Shown here piece after piece: positions 1 through 11,800 of a stretch of DNA of 64,000 nucleotides; the stretch's first letter is position 1, and each line of letters starts with the position of its first letter. The DNA comes from Micropterus salmoides (Eukaryota > Chordata > Actinopteri > Centrarchiformes > Centrarchidae), in the NCBI RefSeq assembly GCF_014851395.1, contig NW_024040152.1:15588308-15652307 (forward strand), read 5' to 3'. A program made the translations under genes and the position numbers. The notes under the pieces are model-generated. The model worked only from the letters and a program-made list of their open reading frames with translations. It was not told the origin of the DNA and ran no database searches.

Positions 1-1396
1 AGAAGAGAGGAAAGAAAAAGAAAAGAGGAAGGGACTAAGTGAAGAGGAGAGAGAGAAGAAAGATCGCAGATTGAAAGATAGTTTAGATCCACTGAAAGAT
101 ATGAAGAAAGCACTAGCTGTCAAAGAGAGAAAATACCACAAAAGCAAGAAATGGGAAAAAAGAGACAAAGGGGAAAAGAGGAGCAGTGGAGAGAGGTAAG
201 ACAGTGAATTTATCTAGTTACTTATAATATTATAATATCTACCACTAGATTGGGTACAGCAAAGTAATTCAGAATATTTAGACGATGTTGTATGTTGTTT
301 TTTGATTTTGCTGCTTAGTTCTCCAGTTAAAAAGAATAATTTAACGTTTCTTTTGGAGCGTTAGATGAGGAGATCGATATCACTCTCACGTCTGTATCTT
401 CAGTGAAGCCAGCAGGGGGTTAGTTTAATGTATAGAAAACGGTGTGTGAAAACAACAATTTGTAGTTTTACAGTGAAACATGTACCTGTTTATTTGTTGG
501 CGGGGATCAGTAACTTTTTGGAGTGTCCTCTGGTTGCCTGGCCACTGCTCACTGTTAAGACATTTTTATTTTTTTATTTTACCGGGAAGTCCCAGTGAGG
601 AAAAAAATGAAGTCCTGGCCGAGGTAGCAGCCATACAGAAACACAACATATAAAAGCTTTAGAGGTGCTGGTTTTGTTACCTTTGGACAGAGCCAAGCTA
701 ACAATTCAATTCAAATTAGCTTTATTGGCATGAATGTGTAACAACAATATTGCCAAAGCATCATACATACTACATAAGAACAATCAACCCCATACATTTC
801 ATTGTATGGGGTTGATTATTGAGGTTGATCATCCATACATACATTGATAACTGTTTCCCCTCTGTTTCCAGTGTCTATGCTAAGCTAATCTAGCTAGCTG
901 CTGGCTGTAGCTTCCTGTTCACATGAGAGTATACAATCTTTCATCTAACTCTCAAGCAGGAAAGCGAATAGACATATTTCCCAAATGTACAACTATTTCT
1001 TTGAGATTTTGTATCACTGTCAATAGTAGACAGTTCTTGTATAGTCGCATGTCAATTTCCTATTAATTAAAGTTTTCAAGGTGTGAATGTCATGATGTAT
1101 AAAATGTGAATATGTTTTACATATCGTTAGAGGGATATAAAATAAAAAAATCTCTCTCTCTTCCTGTCTTTTCCAGCTCCATAGAAAGGTTACGTGCTGA
1201 GCGTTTACAGAGGGAGGCTGAGGAAAGGAGGAGAACCCAGGCCCTGCTCGACCAGCGGAACGGCAAAGGGAAGGAGCCAGGGAAGGAGATAACCGAGAGG
1301 GAGAGGCCGTACAACAGCGCATACTTCCCGGAACTTGCCCGAAAGCGTCAAAGGCGGGATCGAGACAGCTGGAGAGATGAAATATTAAAATCATGA
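1..1396 (+). CDS. leng1: LENG1 homologue, C-terminal part (last two exons; 5' end outside window)
   Basis: This is a partial gene with exons 1-195 (open at the left edge) and 1177-1396, joined by a GTAAG donor at 196 and a TTTTCCAG acceptor ending at 1176. The reading frame starts at base 2 and gives about 137 residues ending in TGA at 1394-1396. The protein is highly charged (Glu/Lys/Arg) and probably helical. Three blocks match what I remember of human leukocyte receptor cluster member 1: an S-L-D-P-L-K-D-M block (bases ~85-110), an R-L-R-A-E-R-L block just after the second exon begins, and a P-Y-N-S block followed by L-A-R-K near the end. LENG1 belongs to the CIR-N-type proteins and its function is poorly known; a nuclear, RNA-processing role is only likely. 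In humans the gene lies beside CNOT3 and PRPF31, which fits this neighbourhood. The start codon and N-terminal domain are outside the window. Confidence 0.85.
196..1176 (+). other. last intron of leng1, with two repeat-derived pieces
   Basis: This 981-bp intron holds no coding exon that I can see. Around 555-655 is a stretch (ACCGGGAAGTCCCAGTGAGG and surroundings) that resembles a common fish interspersed repeat. At 697-765 a (AATTCA)-type start followed by a TTTATTGGCATGAATG segment looks like the minus-strand 3' tail of a LINE. A strong inverted repeat at 782-817 is listed separately. Confidence 0.5.
782..817. repeat. perfect 15-bp inverted repeat (hairpin)
   Basis: AATCAACCCCATACA at 782-796 is followed by a 6-base spacer and its exact reverse complement at 803-817. 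It lies in the last intron of leng1, just beyond a LINE-tail-like segment. It may be the termini of a miniature element or a chance palindrome. No function is implied by the sequence alone. Confidence 0.85.
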
Positions 1397-3405
1397 ACTA
1401 TCTGTCGTTTGAGGAGTGTGATCTGTGATGAGTACTTCGTAAACAAAATATTGTGACCAGTGTGTTTCCAAATGAAGCAAATGTAAAAACCTCTAAGGAA
1501 AAAAAAGGTAAAAATGTGCCCAAGTAGGTTTAGAGCCTCATTAAGAACTGTACTTAATCTGGAACCGTAACATGGTCACGTTATTGTAAGTAAGTTAATG
1601 AAGGGTCAGCCTGTAGGTTGCTTTTTATTTATTTTTGTTCACCCAGGAAGGGACATTCTTGCAGGAAGGTCAGGTTCAGTTGCAGTTACCCTGCAGCGTT
1701 TCACTCATGATCACGTCAGCAGGGCAGATGGCTTGAAGACAGGCTCTCAGCAAAGAAAACTCTCAGTGAACAACTGTTAGACTCATTTATATTGTTGCAA
1801 CAATTCAAAGAGATTCTAATGTGATTGAAAATCAACAGTCTTTCATTAAAGAAATTAGACTTTGCAGAGTAGAGCTGAAATGATAAGTTCATTAATTAAT
1901 TAGGTGATCAACCCTTGCCGACCAAAACTGCCAACCATTCTGTTTCCAGTTTCTCAGATGCGTGGATTTTTCCTTTATTTGTCATATGTGACTTTAAGCT
2001 GAATTTCGATAAAATAAAAGGATGTCACCATGAAATTTTCCACTGTTTTCTGACATTAAGACAAAATAATGTATCCTGCTTTAAATATGTAAAAAGAAAT
2101 ACAGGGGGTGAAAATATACTCAGCTTGAAATAAATACTACTTTCATGAGTGATAAACTTTTTGTGATATTTTTGGTTAGATGTACTTAATAAACTGGCAA
2201 CCGAGTACAAATTACCCAGGAGGAGCACACAACAGCTTGACCTTCATTTCCTTTTTCAGGTTCAGATTCATTGTCATTACACAATTGCACAGTGAAAAGC
2301 AGTTGTAGCCCCTTCCACACTGCAGACACTGAAAATGTATAAACAAATATGATTTAAATTAGAACAGAAAATATACAATATAATTTTAGATATAAAGTAA
2401 GCCTAGAACTAAAAGAAGAAATAAAAATTAAAAAAAACAAAAAATAAACCATTATATTTACAAGGAAGATTTACAGTTACATGTGTGAGCTAAACAGACC
2501 CTATACATCGAGGCCTGTGTGTGTGTAGTTTATAAATGGTAATGTGCAATTTGCTGTGCATTTTTTTAATGTAGTGCAGTTATGACCGTTAATATACAAT
2601 AAATACGTTTAAATAATAAACCCACAGAAAGTGTTTATTTTTTGGTTAAAACGTGGAGAAGCCTTGCACTCTTTGTAGGCGCGGGCTATTAACACGTCAC
2701 TTGTAGGCTATTAATTAATAGGTTGCTATAGGCCTAGTACTTAGGCGGATCACATTACACCCCAAAGTGTCATGAATACTGAAGTAATACTTTAAGAGGT
2801 TAAAGAATCCTATAGCCTATGAGATCAATATAAACCCACTGAGCACCACACTATTAGCTCCCTGTGGGAATATTATGATAGGCAATAAAGATTTTTTTTT
2901 CCCTTCCTCAGCAGCATTGTGATGATCAACCTGGACCATGACAATGCGCGCCGTGTCTGTCTGACGTAGGCTGGCGGAGGAGAAAAACACAGACAGCCTC
3001 CAACACCTTGAGATAAGGGGGAGAGAGACATAGGCTATATTTATTTATGTAACGGGAGAAATAGCGGCTGGTTGTTTTCAGCAGTGCTCCACGCAGACGC
3101 AGGCAGAGCAGTCAAGTACGGCGGGCGGTGGGCTGAGGATGCACAATAGAGCATCTCACACACCGTGTTTAATTGCGGATTAGAGCAGGGGGGAGGAGAA
3201 GGAGGGGGGGAGAGCACAACAAGGAAGGCGAGGGGACGCTCTTTATTATTAGGAGAAAAGCGGAGGGGGGGGGGGGGGAGAGACAGAGACAGTGTGAGCC
3301 CGGAGACGGTACAGACCGTGGCGGCGGGACGGGAGAGAAGAAGACACCGACACCGACAGTCGGCAGCGTCGCTCGGATGGTGTTGTTGCTCCGGACGCCG
3401 AGACG
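1397..3405. other. leng1-lmtk3 intergenic region with probable lmtk3 5' UTR/promoter
   Basis: After the leng1 stop the sequence is AT-rich and has no convincing exon. A short piece at ~1620-1690 again resembles the repeat near 555. From about 3100 the sequence becomes G- and CG-rich with many GGAG/GAGA runs, a poly-G tract at ~3265-3279 and several upstream ATGs (3165, 3173, 3377). This is the likely promoter and 5' leader of lmtk3. I cannot place the transcription start and see no clear TATA box. Confidence 0.5.
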
Positions 3406-6400
3406 ATGCGGCCACACTGCTGGGTGGTGGTAGCGCTGGCGGGGATCATGTCGTACTTCAGCCCGGAGAGAGCCCTCGGAGCCCCGCAGAGGGAAGGGGA
3501 AGGTGAGCGGAGCTGAGGTGGCGGTGGAGGAGGAGAAGGAGGTGGAGGAAGAGGGGGTTTGAAAACCTGTCAGTGATGCTGAAGAAAGGAGGAGAGTGGG
3601 ATATAGTCAGTTATGAAAAGGCCTCTCTGCATTTTGGTGGGGGGGGGGGGGGGGGGGGGGGGTATAATCAGTCTGTATGACAGAGACATGATGCGAATTA
3701 TTAGTCTATTGCAGTAAGCTACGTGGCTGACTTAATCAAAACAGGAGCGGGGCTGATTTTGGTGATGGGTAGGGTACCATATTTGCAATGATGAAAATGT
3801 AAGGGGGGGGGGGGGGGGTTGCTTCGATCTCGGGCCTCACATCGATGGCATTTAAAAACAGCATATACTGTATGAATAGCAGGCTAAAATCGTCGGTCAG
3901 TGCGAAATGTTTAGTCTATAAATAGCCTCCGCTGGGCACTGGAGATTATTTAGCCTATTAACCACTGCTGGCATCTTTTTTTCCCTCAATCTGAATATGC
4001 CTTCTTCCCCCAAGATCTGGCAGAGTGTTGTGTTTGTGTAATGTGTGCAGTCATTGTATTGTGGTGTATTGTTTTGATAAGAGCTGCTGGCACCGGGGCT
4101 GGTGGAAAAGGCCTTGTATTAGGTTCCTATTTATATGCAGTGTCTGTCTGGACATCTGTCTAGGGAAAGATGAAAGAATAGCACTGCACAGGAATTGTGC
4201 ATCAGGACATGCATGTTTAGGCGACCACACTGCCAAAAGGGTCGTTTGGTTTTTATATTTAAGCCCTGTTTTGCAGGTGATAAACAATCACGATCAACCA
4301 TTACCTGTATTTCTCCCTCATTGGCTAAAAGCCATGCATGACTGATTATCTATGATTTACTGGAATTTAGTATACCAGTTCTCTTTTATTAGCAACAGAC
4401 TGGACCATTCACCAGCCTACACTTTGATAGCCTATGAAGGTGGTTTATATGCTGAACACATCAAGTGAATCCTGTCTGCCTGTGTCAACTTTTTGTAAAC
4501 AAGAAATTAAGACAAGAAAACAAGAGGTGCCAAAAGTGGTAATTGAAACAAGGCCTATATGTATCTTAACTTCTCTTCACATCTTGTATATGTTTTTCCC
4601 TCTTTTTTACAATATTTATTAAGTTGATAAATTATTAAATTTACTTTTATTTATTTATGCAATGTTTACAATAGCATGGCCTTATGAATGAATGTATTTT
4701 TGGATTTGCATGAGACACAGAATGAAATTGAGCACTGAGAAAACATAAGCTAAGTCCAAGGTACGGTTTCAATATCGATGTCTATGTAACCCCCTGAGTT
4801 AATACCATTATTTTGTCTAATGCATTTTTATCATTTCTCATGCTTATTTTGTTATTGTAATGTCATTTTTTTTTTTTTTGAAATGTGTGTATGCAGCCTT
4901 AAAGCTTTATTTGGAGAGTACATGGGTTTACACATGGTGAAATTCCCACGAACTACCTTGCTAATGTTATTCTTTTACACAGACTTTGAAAACAGGTTAT
5001 ACATTTCCAAATATGGTTTAAATATTAATGTTTATACTTATATAATATATAAGTCCTGCACTATGTTAGGCGTGAGTTGGACACCTTCTGACTGTTTCAA
5101 GGTGTCATTGTTCCTCTCTCTTGTCAAGTGATGTAATATTTATCGTATTGTGGCTACAGCATTTAAATGAAACCTATAGATAATACCTGAAAGGTATTTA
5201 ACCACCCTGCCCTGCCCCTTTTCTTTTCTACAGATGGTTCACTTCCCACAATCGACTACGTTGAGGTACAAATATCAAATGTCCCGATCCCTCCCTCTCT
5301 CACCTGAATAGTAAACCTTCCTAATTTGAGTAATTATTTTTCCAGTTTCCAACCCTTCCCAATTAGCGCTCCTTTTTACCTAAATGACAAATCCAGCCAC
5401 CCCTCCCTTGCTTCTTAACTGTGTTTCCTGAGTGGAATGCCATTTCTGAGATTTCCCCTTTCCCCATGCTTTTTTCCTTACTGGAATGGTATATTATCCC
5501 ACTTTCCAGTCTCTATTTTCTTTTACTGATTCAGACAAACATTTTTTTTATCTTTAAATTAGTTTCTTATCCTGCTTTTTTCCCCCCTAAATCCCTGATG
5601 CAAGCTGTCCATTGGGGTTCTCCACTGTGTCCCAAACCTGCTTCTAAGAAAACGCTCCAATGGATTCCCTCTAAACAAAACACCTGTGTAACAAGATTTT
5701 ACACTTTTCTGATTCAGTGAAGTCTCTCTTGTCCTTCTCACTGACTCAAACCTAACAGTGTCCCCCCTTATTGAAGCACACATACCCTGAATTTCTGTAT
5801 TAAATCCTTTCCTCCCTTGTATTTTCTTTCTGTCTTTCACTCAGTTTCTCAGACCAGGGCTGCATCCCTCTCTCCTCCACCCTACGTCGTCATCCTCATC
5901 TCTTGCTCGGGGCTCGTCTCTTTTGTCCTGCTGCTCCTGACCTGCCTGTGCTGTAAGAGAGGAGGAGTGGGATTCAATGTAAGTCTTCAACATGTAAGAG
6001 ATTTATTCACCTCTCTCTGCTTTCTTTGTTTTTTCACACCTTTTGTGCATGCTGTTATGCTTTTAATGTAAGCTTTACTTATAATATACTTTATGGAAAT
6101 GGCAACGGGAGTCAATAATTCCAAGTTAATGAAGTAGAAATGGTCAATAATCATCTTTCAGTCCAATCTTGACTAAGCCTCCATCTTTTGACCTGACAGT
6201 GTTGTTGTTGAGCTGGCAGACAGTCATTAGTTCAGAATGGCTGCTTTCTCATTGTCTGCCCTTGATAGTTGCTGCTAAATCCAATCATGTTATTAAGTGA
6301 AAGAGTGCAATTTATTTTGAATTATACCAGTATTGTGATTTTACTGTGTCTGTTGTGCCTCAACCAGGAGTTTGACAATGCAGATGGGGAGGAGTGCTCT

Positions 6401-8731
6401 GGGGGCTCCAGTCCCATCCAGGAGGACAGCCTGTCGTCATGTCCCTCCCTCCCCGAGGTCTACACGTTACCAATCAGAGACAGGCCCAACTGCCCCGCCC
6501 TGCAGGATGGAGCAGGTAAACAACTCTTCTGTTCTATGACTCTGATTTGGGCACAGATTAAAGCTGGTAAAGGCAATTTATTTCAGTTTTGTAATATTTG
6601 TTTACATCCTTAAGCACAACAGGCTGTCCCACATGCCTGCCTAGCTGTGAGCACTCTGCCCGTGCACTCGCTGTGCATTTAAATGTGTTTTGGGGGAGTG
6701 GCTTTGGAGGGCCTGAGGGGAAGGGTTGGGATTTCTTTCAGTTGGAAACTTTAAAATCTAGCTGGTTGTTGCTAGCATTGTTGCCTACCCAAGCTTGAGT
6801 GTATAATCAATAGCGTTAGACTCCCTACTTGGCTTCAGTGGAACGAGTAGGCCAACATGGACAAATAGGGATGGTAACAGCACTCCTTAGGAGTTGAGGG
6901 TGGCGTACATGAATTTGTGCCTCAGGAAGGCTATTATGTCATTCCCCCTCAACTCAAATGTGTTTTTGTTATTGTTGCTTCACTTGAGCTTCACTGTGCT
7001 GAGTTTGATACTAGATGTCTGTTTTCGCATTCATCTGATGAAAGTTTTTCTGTGCTCAACTTAAAGTCAAACTCAAACAAGTGTAATGTGGAAACATGAA
7101 ACATCCCGTGTATTTACGTTGAAATTGACTTTTCAGTGAAGTAAGAGACTTTGTGTGTCCAGTAGTTAAACTTTAGAAATGAACAATATTTGCAGATTCA
7201 TACATTCTGGATTTTCCAACAAAGGATAAAGAGTAGAAATAATTTTTAAATTTCTAAGTTGGTTATTTAACTTTTTGTCGAAAAACTATACATGTCTAGA
7301 GGGGATCTTTAATGTTTTGGTAATGGCAGTGGTTGTTTGTATTTAACTGTACCCATGAACAGCAGTGTAAATACGTTTTTTTCCTGTCAGTTTTTACAAG
7401 TTATTTTTTTCTTCTGTTGTGAGATATAATGTCATAAAAGAACATCAAATGCCGACGCCAGTGTGACCCTGATCTTTTTTTATTTCTCTTCTTTTTTACA
7501 GACTCCATTTCTCAGTGCTTCAAAAGACATACTTTAAACTACCTTCAGGAGATAGGAAATGGCTGGTTTGGAAAGGTAAGATGATTGCCTCTCACATTCG
7601 GATATTGTGTTTTCATGTAAAATATGACTCACATAATAGATTTTCTTTCTTAAAGCATGCTCTGCTCTGTTATATTTAATACCAGAATCTTAACTCAAAA
7701 TAGTGATTTTTCTGCTGGTCTCCTTCTCCTGGGCACCCTTCCATATTACTATCCATTGATCTCTTCTAGGTGATCTTAGCTGAAGTGTTGTGTGACTGCA
7801 GCTCCTCTCAGGCCGTGGTGAAGGAGCTGCGTATCAGTGCCAGTCCTCTGGAGCAGAGGAAGTTCGTGGCTGAGTCTGAGCCTTACAGGTGGGGGAAACT
7901 GCTGAAACTCGGGAAGCCATTTTGGGGACTTAATGCAATGCTGGCCGCTATGGCCGCAGGTGACAATTATGTGATAATATTAAAATTAGCTTTAGCATAA
8001 GCAGGGGACAGTATTTGTTAGCAAGCATAGAGAGTATGTAACTCTGTTCTATGCTTGCTAACATTACCTAATATTAGCCACAATAAGCTACTGGTCATAC
8101 CAGACCAAGTAAGGCTGTATCGGCTGTTATCTAACTGAAAAAGGGTGCATTTTTATTGCTTCTGAATTTCAAATGTGTTATGTCTTATTTACAAAATGAT
8201 AGTCTTACTTAAATCATTGATATAAGGAGCAACAATATGTCAGCTTGAATCAGACCAGTTTACAATCTGGACCAATTTGACAACCAACCACATAAAATAA
8301 AATAGCGTTGATTGGTAATGTTACTGCAGGTAGACGGTAATAAAACTTGTTCTTGAAGATGAGAACTGAACCGACCTATTTAATGTGTTTGACTCAGAAT
8401 CTGAGTAGCACTTTGGCTGTCCTTTTCTCTCTTTAACACACACACACACAGGATGCATCCAAGGACACGGCTGTCATGGCTTCTCTATTCCTATCTCTGG
8501 GCATAACTCACAACAACCATCATCATCCCTCCACACACACACGCACAGACGCACACAACACTCACACACACACTCACACTATAGACCCTCAATAAGTCAT
8601 TTTCACACACATTCATATGCTGTTTACGTCTCCTGTCCTTGTCCTGTTGTCTTATCACCTCTTGTTTCCCAGTTTGTGTCTGATGCAAACCCACCTACCC
8701 GACAACAATCCAAACACCAATACACTTTATT

Positions 8732-8825
<94 letters not shown>

Positions 8826-11800
8826 GTTTCTCTTTCTCCCTCCAGGAGCCTTAAACATCCCAACATCCTTCAGTGTTTGGGGCAGTGCAGTGAGAGCATC
8901 CCCTTCCTCCTGGTTATGGAGTTCTGTCAACTGGTGAGTATAAAGTGGCCATTTGAATATGGGACAAAAGTGAAATGGATAAAATAACATAAAGGCCTTT
9001 GACTTAAAAGTTGCTATGTCATTATTGCAAGCACTGTAGTGTGTCATTGTATGTAACATTTTGTAGTTTTTCTGTTTTGATTTGTGTTTTTGACATCTGC
9101 AATTTTGTGCGGATATGATTTTGCATCTTTGGAGCTGTGCTGGTCGTCTCACTTTGCTCTGAAAACTATTATAACAAATACCAAGTGCTATATCGCTTTT
9201 ATTGCTGACAAATCCAGTGCTAATCAGCTTGAAAGCAATTATGTTCTACCTTTGTGCAGTTTTTTAATTGTGCTATAGTTCCATCAAATGTTTTTTAAAA
9301 AGATATTTTCAGTATTGAATTTACTCATTGATTTAATGTAATTTTATGTGAGTACTTCTGCATAGTATTTGCTGCAGAAATGATAAATTATTAGAATTAG
9401 AGATATTCCATGGTCACTGAAATTTGTTGTGCATCTGCACGATCAGTTAGTTTTACTTCCCTTAGCTGGCTCAGTCACTGACTGATTAAGAAGACCATAT
9501 GAGTGAACTCTCAGGCCAAACAAAGACACAAGCAGATCAATTACAGCAGCACATTGAGAGAAGCCAAACAACACTGGAGTCTTCATAGACAGCTATTATC
9601 CAGTTTATTAAAGACTCCTATTGTACTTTCCTTATGGATATTTTTCATCCTTTTATATAGTCTTTATTTTATTTCCTTGCCCTTTCTGAAACACAAATGA
9701 CGAATACAAATGCTGCCAGCGCATTACCAATTCCCCTGCTGCTTTTAAGGCTCTGTGATTGAAAACCCCTAAAAAGGGGACATATTTACTGCAGAAGTCG
9801 CAAATATCGCCATTGCCTATACAGTGTTGCCTGCAAGTTTTATCTCTGTTTTAGGAGAAGGGCTTAAACACTTGGCACACACATTTATGGCCAAACTCAC
9901 TGCTTGCATTGTTGTTGTGATGAACAAACAGGGTGACCTAAAGAGGTATCTGAGAGCCCAGCGCAAGGCAGATGGGATGACTCCTGACCTGCCCACTCGG
10001 GACCTCTTGACTCTTCAGAGAATGGCTTTTGAGATCACCTCCGGCCTCCTGCATCTCCATGAAAACAACTACATCCACAGGTGAGCCATGACTTCACCTC
10101 TGTCTATAGTCTTTAAACAAGACTTTATCTCTCACATAGAGTGTTATCTCTGTTCAATGTGGCTGATCTTCGGAGGGTGTGTTCTGCTCTCTGCAGTGAT
10201 CTGGCTTTAAGAAACTGCCTGCTGACTTCCGACCTCACTGTTAGGATAGGTGACTATGGTCTTGCACACAACCATTATAAGGTACGTGAGTTCATGATCT
10301 ATTCATAGAGGACACCAGATTTTTTAATCCTATTGTATTGATTTTAGGAACAACAAAGGCTTTGATTTGTCATTATGCTTTTGATTGAATAATGACACAG
10401 TGGAACTTTTATACATTTTCATATATTAATTTGGCTGATGCTTTTATCCAAAACGACTTACAATTGCTATATGTGTAAAAGGTTGCACGCCTCTGGACCA
10501 ACTAGGGGTTAAGTGTCTTGCTCAGGGACAAAATGGTGGATGTGTCACAGTGGGGGATTGAACCCGGGTCTCTCATACCAAAGGCATGTGTCTTATTCAC
10601 TGTGCCATCACCACTTCCCATGGAACTTATCTTCGGTATAAAAATAATTTTTGTTTCATGTATTTGTGAAGGAGGACTATTACCTAACTCCAGACAAGCT
10701 ATGGATCCCGCTACGCTGGATTGCTCCTGAGCTGCTGGAAGAGTACAGAGGAGCTCTTATTGTTACTGACCAAACCAAGACCAGCAATGTGTGGTATGTT
10801 TTAAAGCTATCACAGCTGTTTATATTCAGTGCTGCTGAATAATCAGCATCAACAGGCTGGTTACAGCCAGTTCATGTGAGTAATGCTATGATCATCCTTG
10901 TTAATCTGGTGTCTGTCTTAATATATACTTGGTAGCCACTTTATTAGCTACACCTGTAAAGTATAATGCAATCCAATACAACAGCTAAGCAGTAAATTCT
11001 AATCTTACTAAGACGATAATGTTTTGGTTGAAAATATCAGAGAGGTATCAATTTAACTATGTTTATTATTGAGGTTGTAGTTTGCAGTGGTGTTGAACTA
11101 GTGTATAGGTGTGCCTAATAAAGTGAGTGTATGTTGTATATCATAAAGTAAGTGTATGTTGGATATTTTTTTTTATGCTAGTCACCATTGCAACATTAGT
11201 TTTCTGCCATTAGTTAAGCCAAGTTACAAAGTTAGGTGTTTTGAAATGTTTCTCCAAAACATCATACCACAACTTACCTACCTTTAAATATCAGTGTGAC
11301 CTCAGTTTTGCTGAAGCAGAGTGTGGGAGTCCATCACTTTGTCAGCAGTCCTATTGCCAGGCCCAGTAATATCAAAGGGAATGATGAAAGAACAAGAGCC
11401 CAAGCTGGACTCAACCCTCAGGCTACGATATTACAAACATGACTTTAATGTGTATTGTTGAATGAACCAACAAGACAACATTCTGGGAACAAAACACACA
11501 AGTAGGGCAAGATTACTCTTTGCTCTCACATACGAAATGCCTGAAGATTTAAGAAAGATGTTTATTATTGTATTACTTCTTCTTCTATACTTGTATTACG
11601 TCCAAAACATTCTAATTTCCTCTGATAATATAATAGCACAACTCTAATAATATTACGAACAGAATATATTTTCACCTGTTTTTTATGCCTCTTAGTCTTG
11701 TATCCTTAGATGTCAGAGCTCTGTATAAAACAAGGTATTGCTGTAAAAGCATTATGTAACAAAAACTTAAGAGGTCTGTGAAGATTAGTCTCTCACCATC

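Noticed and set aside
5841..5852. acceptor CACTCAG at 5844 for lmtk3 exon 3
   Set aside because: It gives the wrong phase. The next AG (5852) keeps the frame of the membrane segment that matches LMTK3.
8733..8825. tandem array as a CRISPR or satellite
   Set aside because: It is a simple 4-base microsatellite with no spacers, in a vertebrate intron.
8617..8987. ORFs encoding repeated Y-L-S-I peptides
   Set aside because: They are translations of the (CTAT)n microsatellite running into exon 7 and are not proteins.
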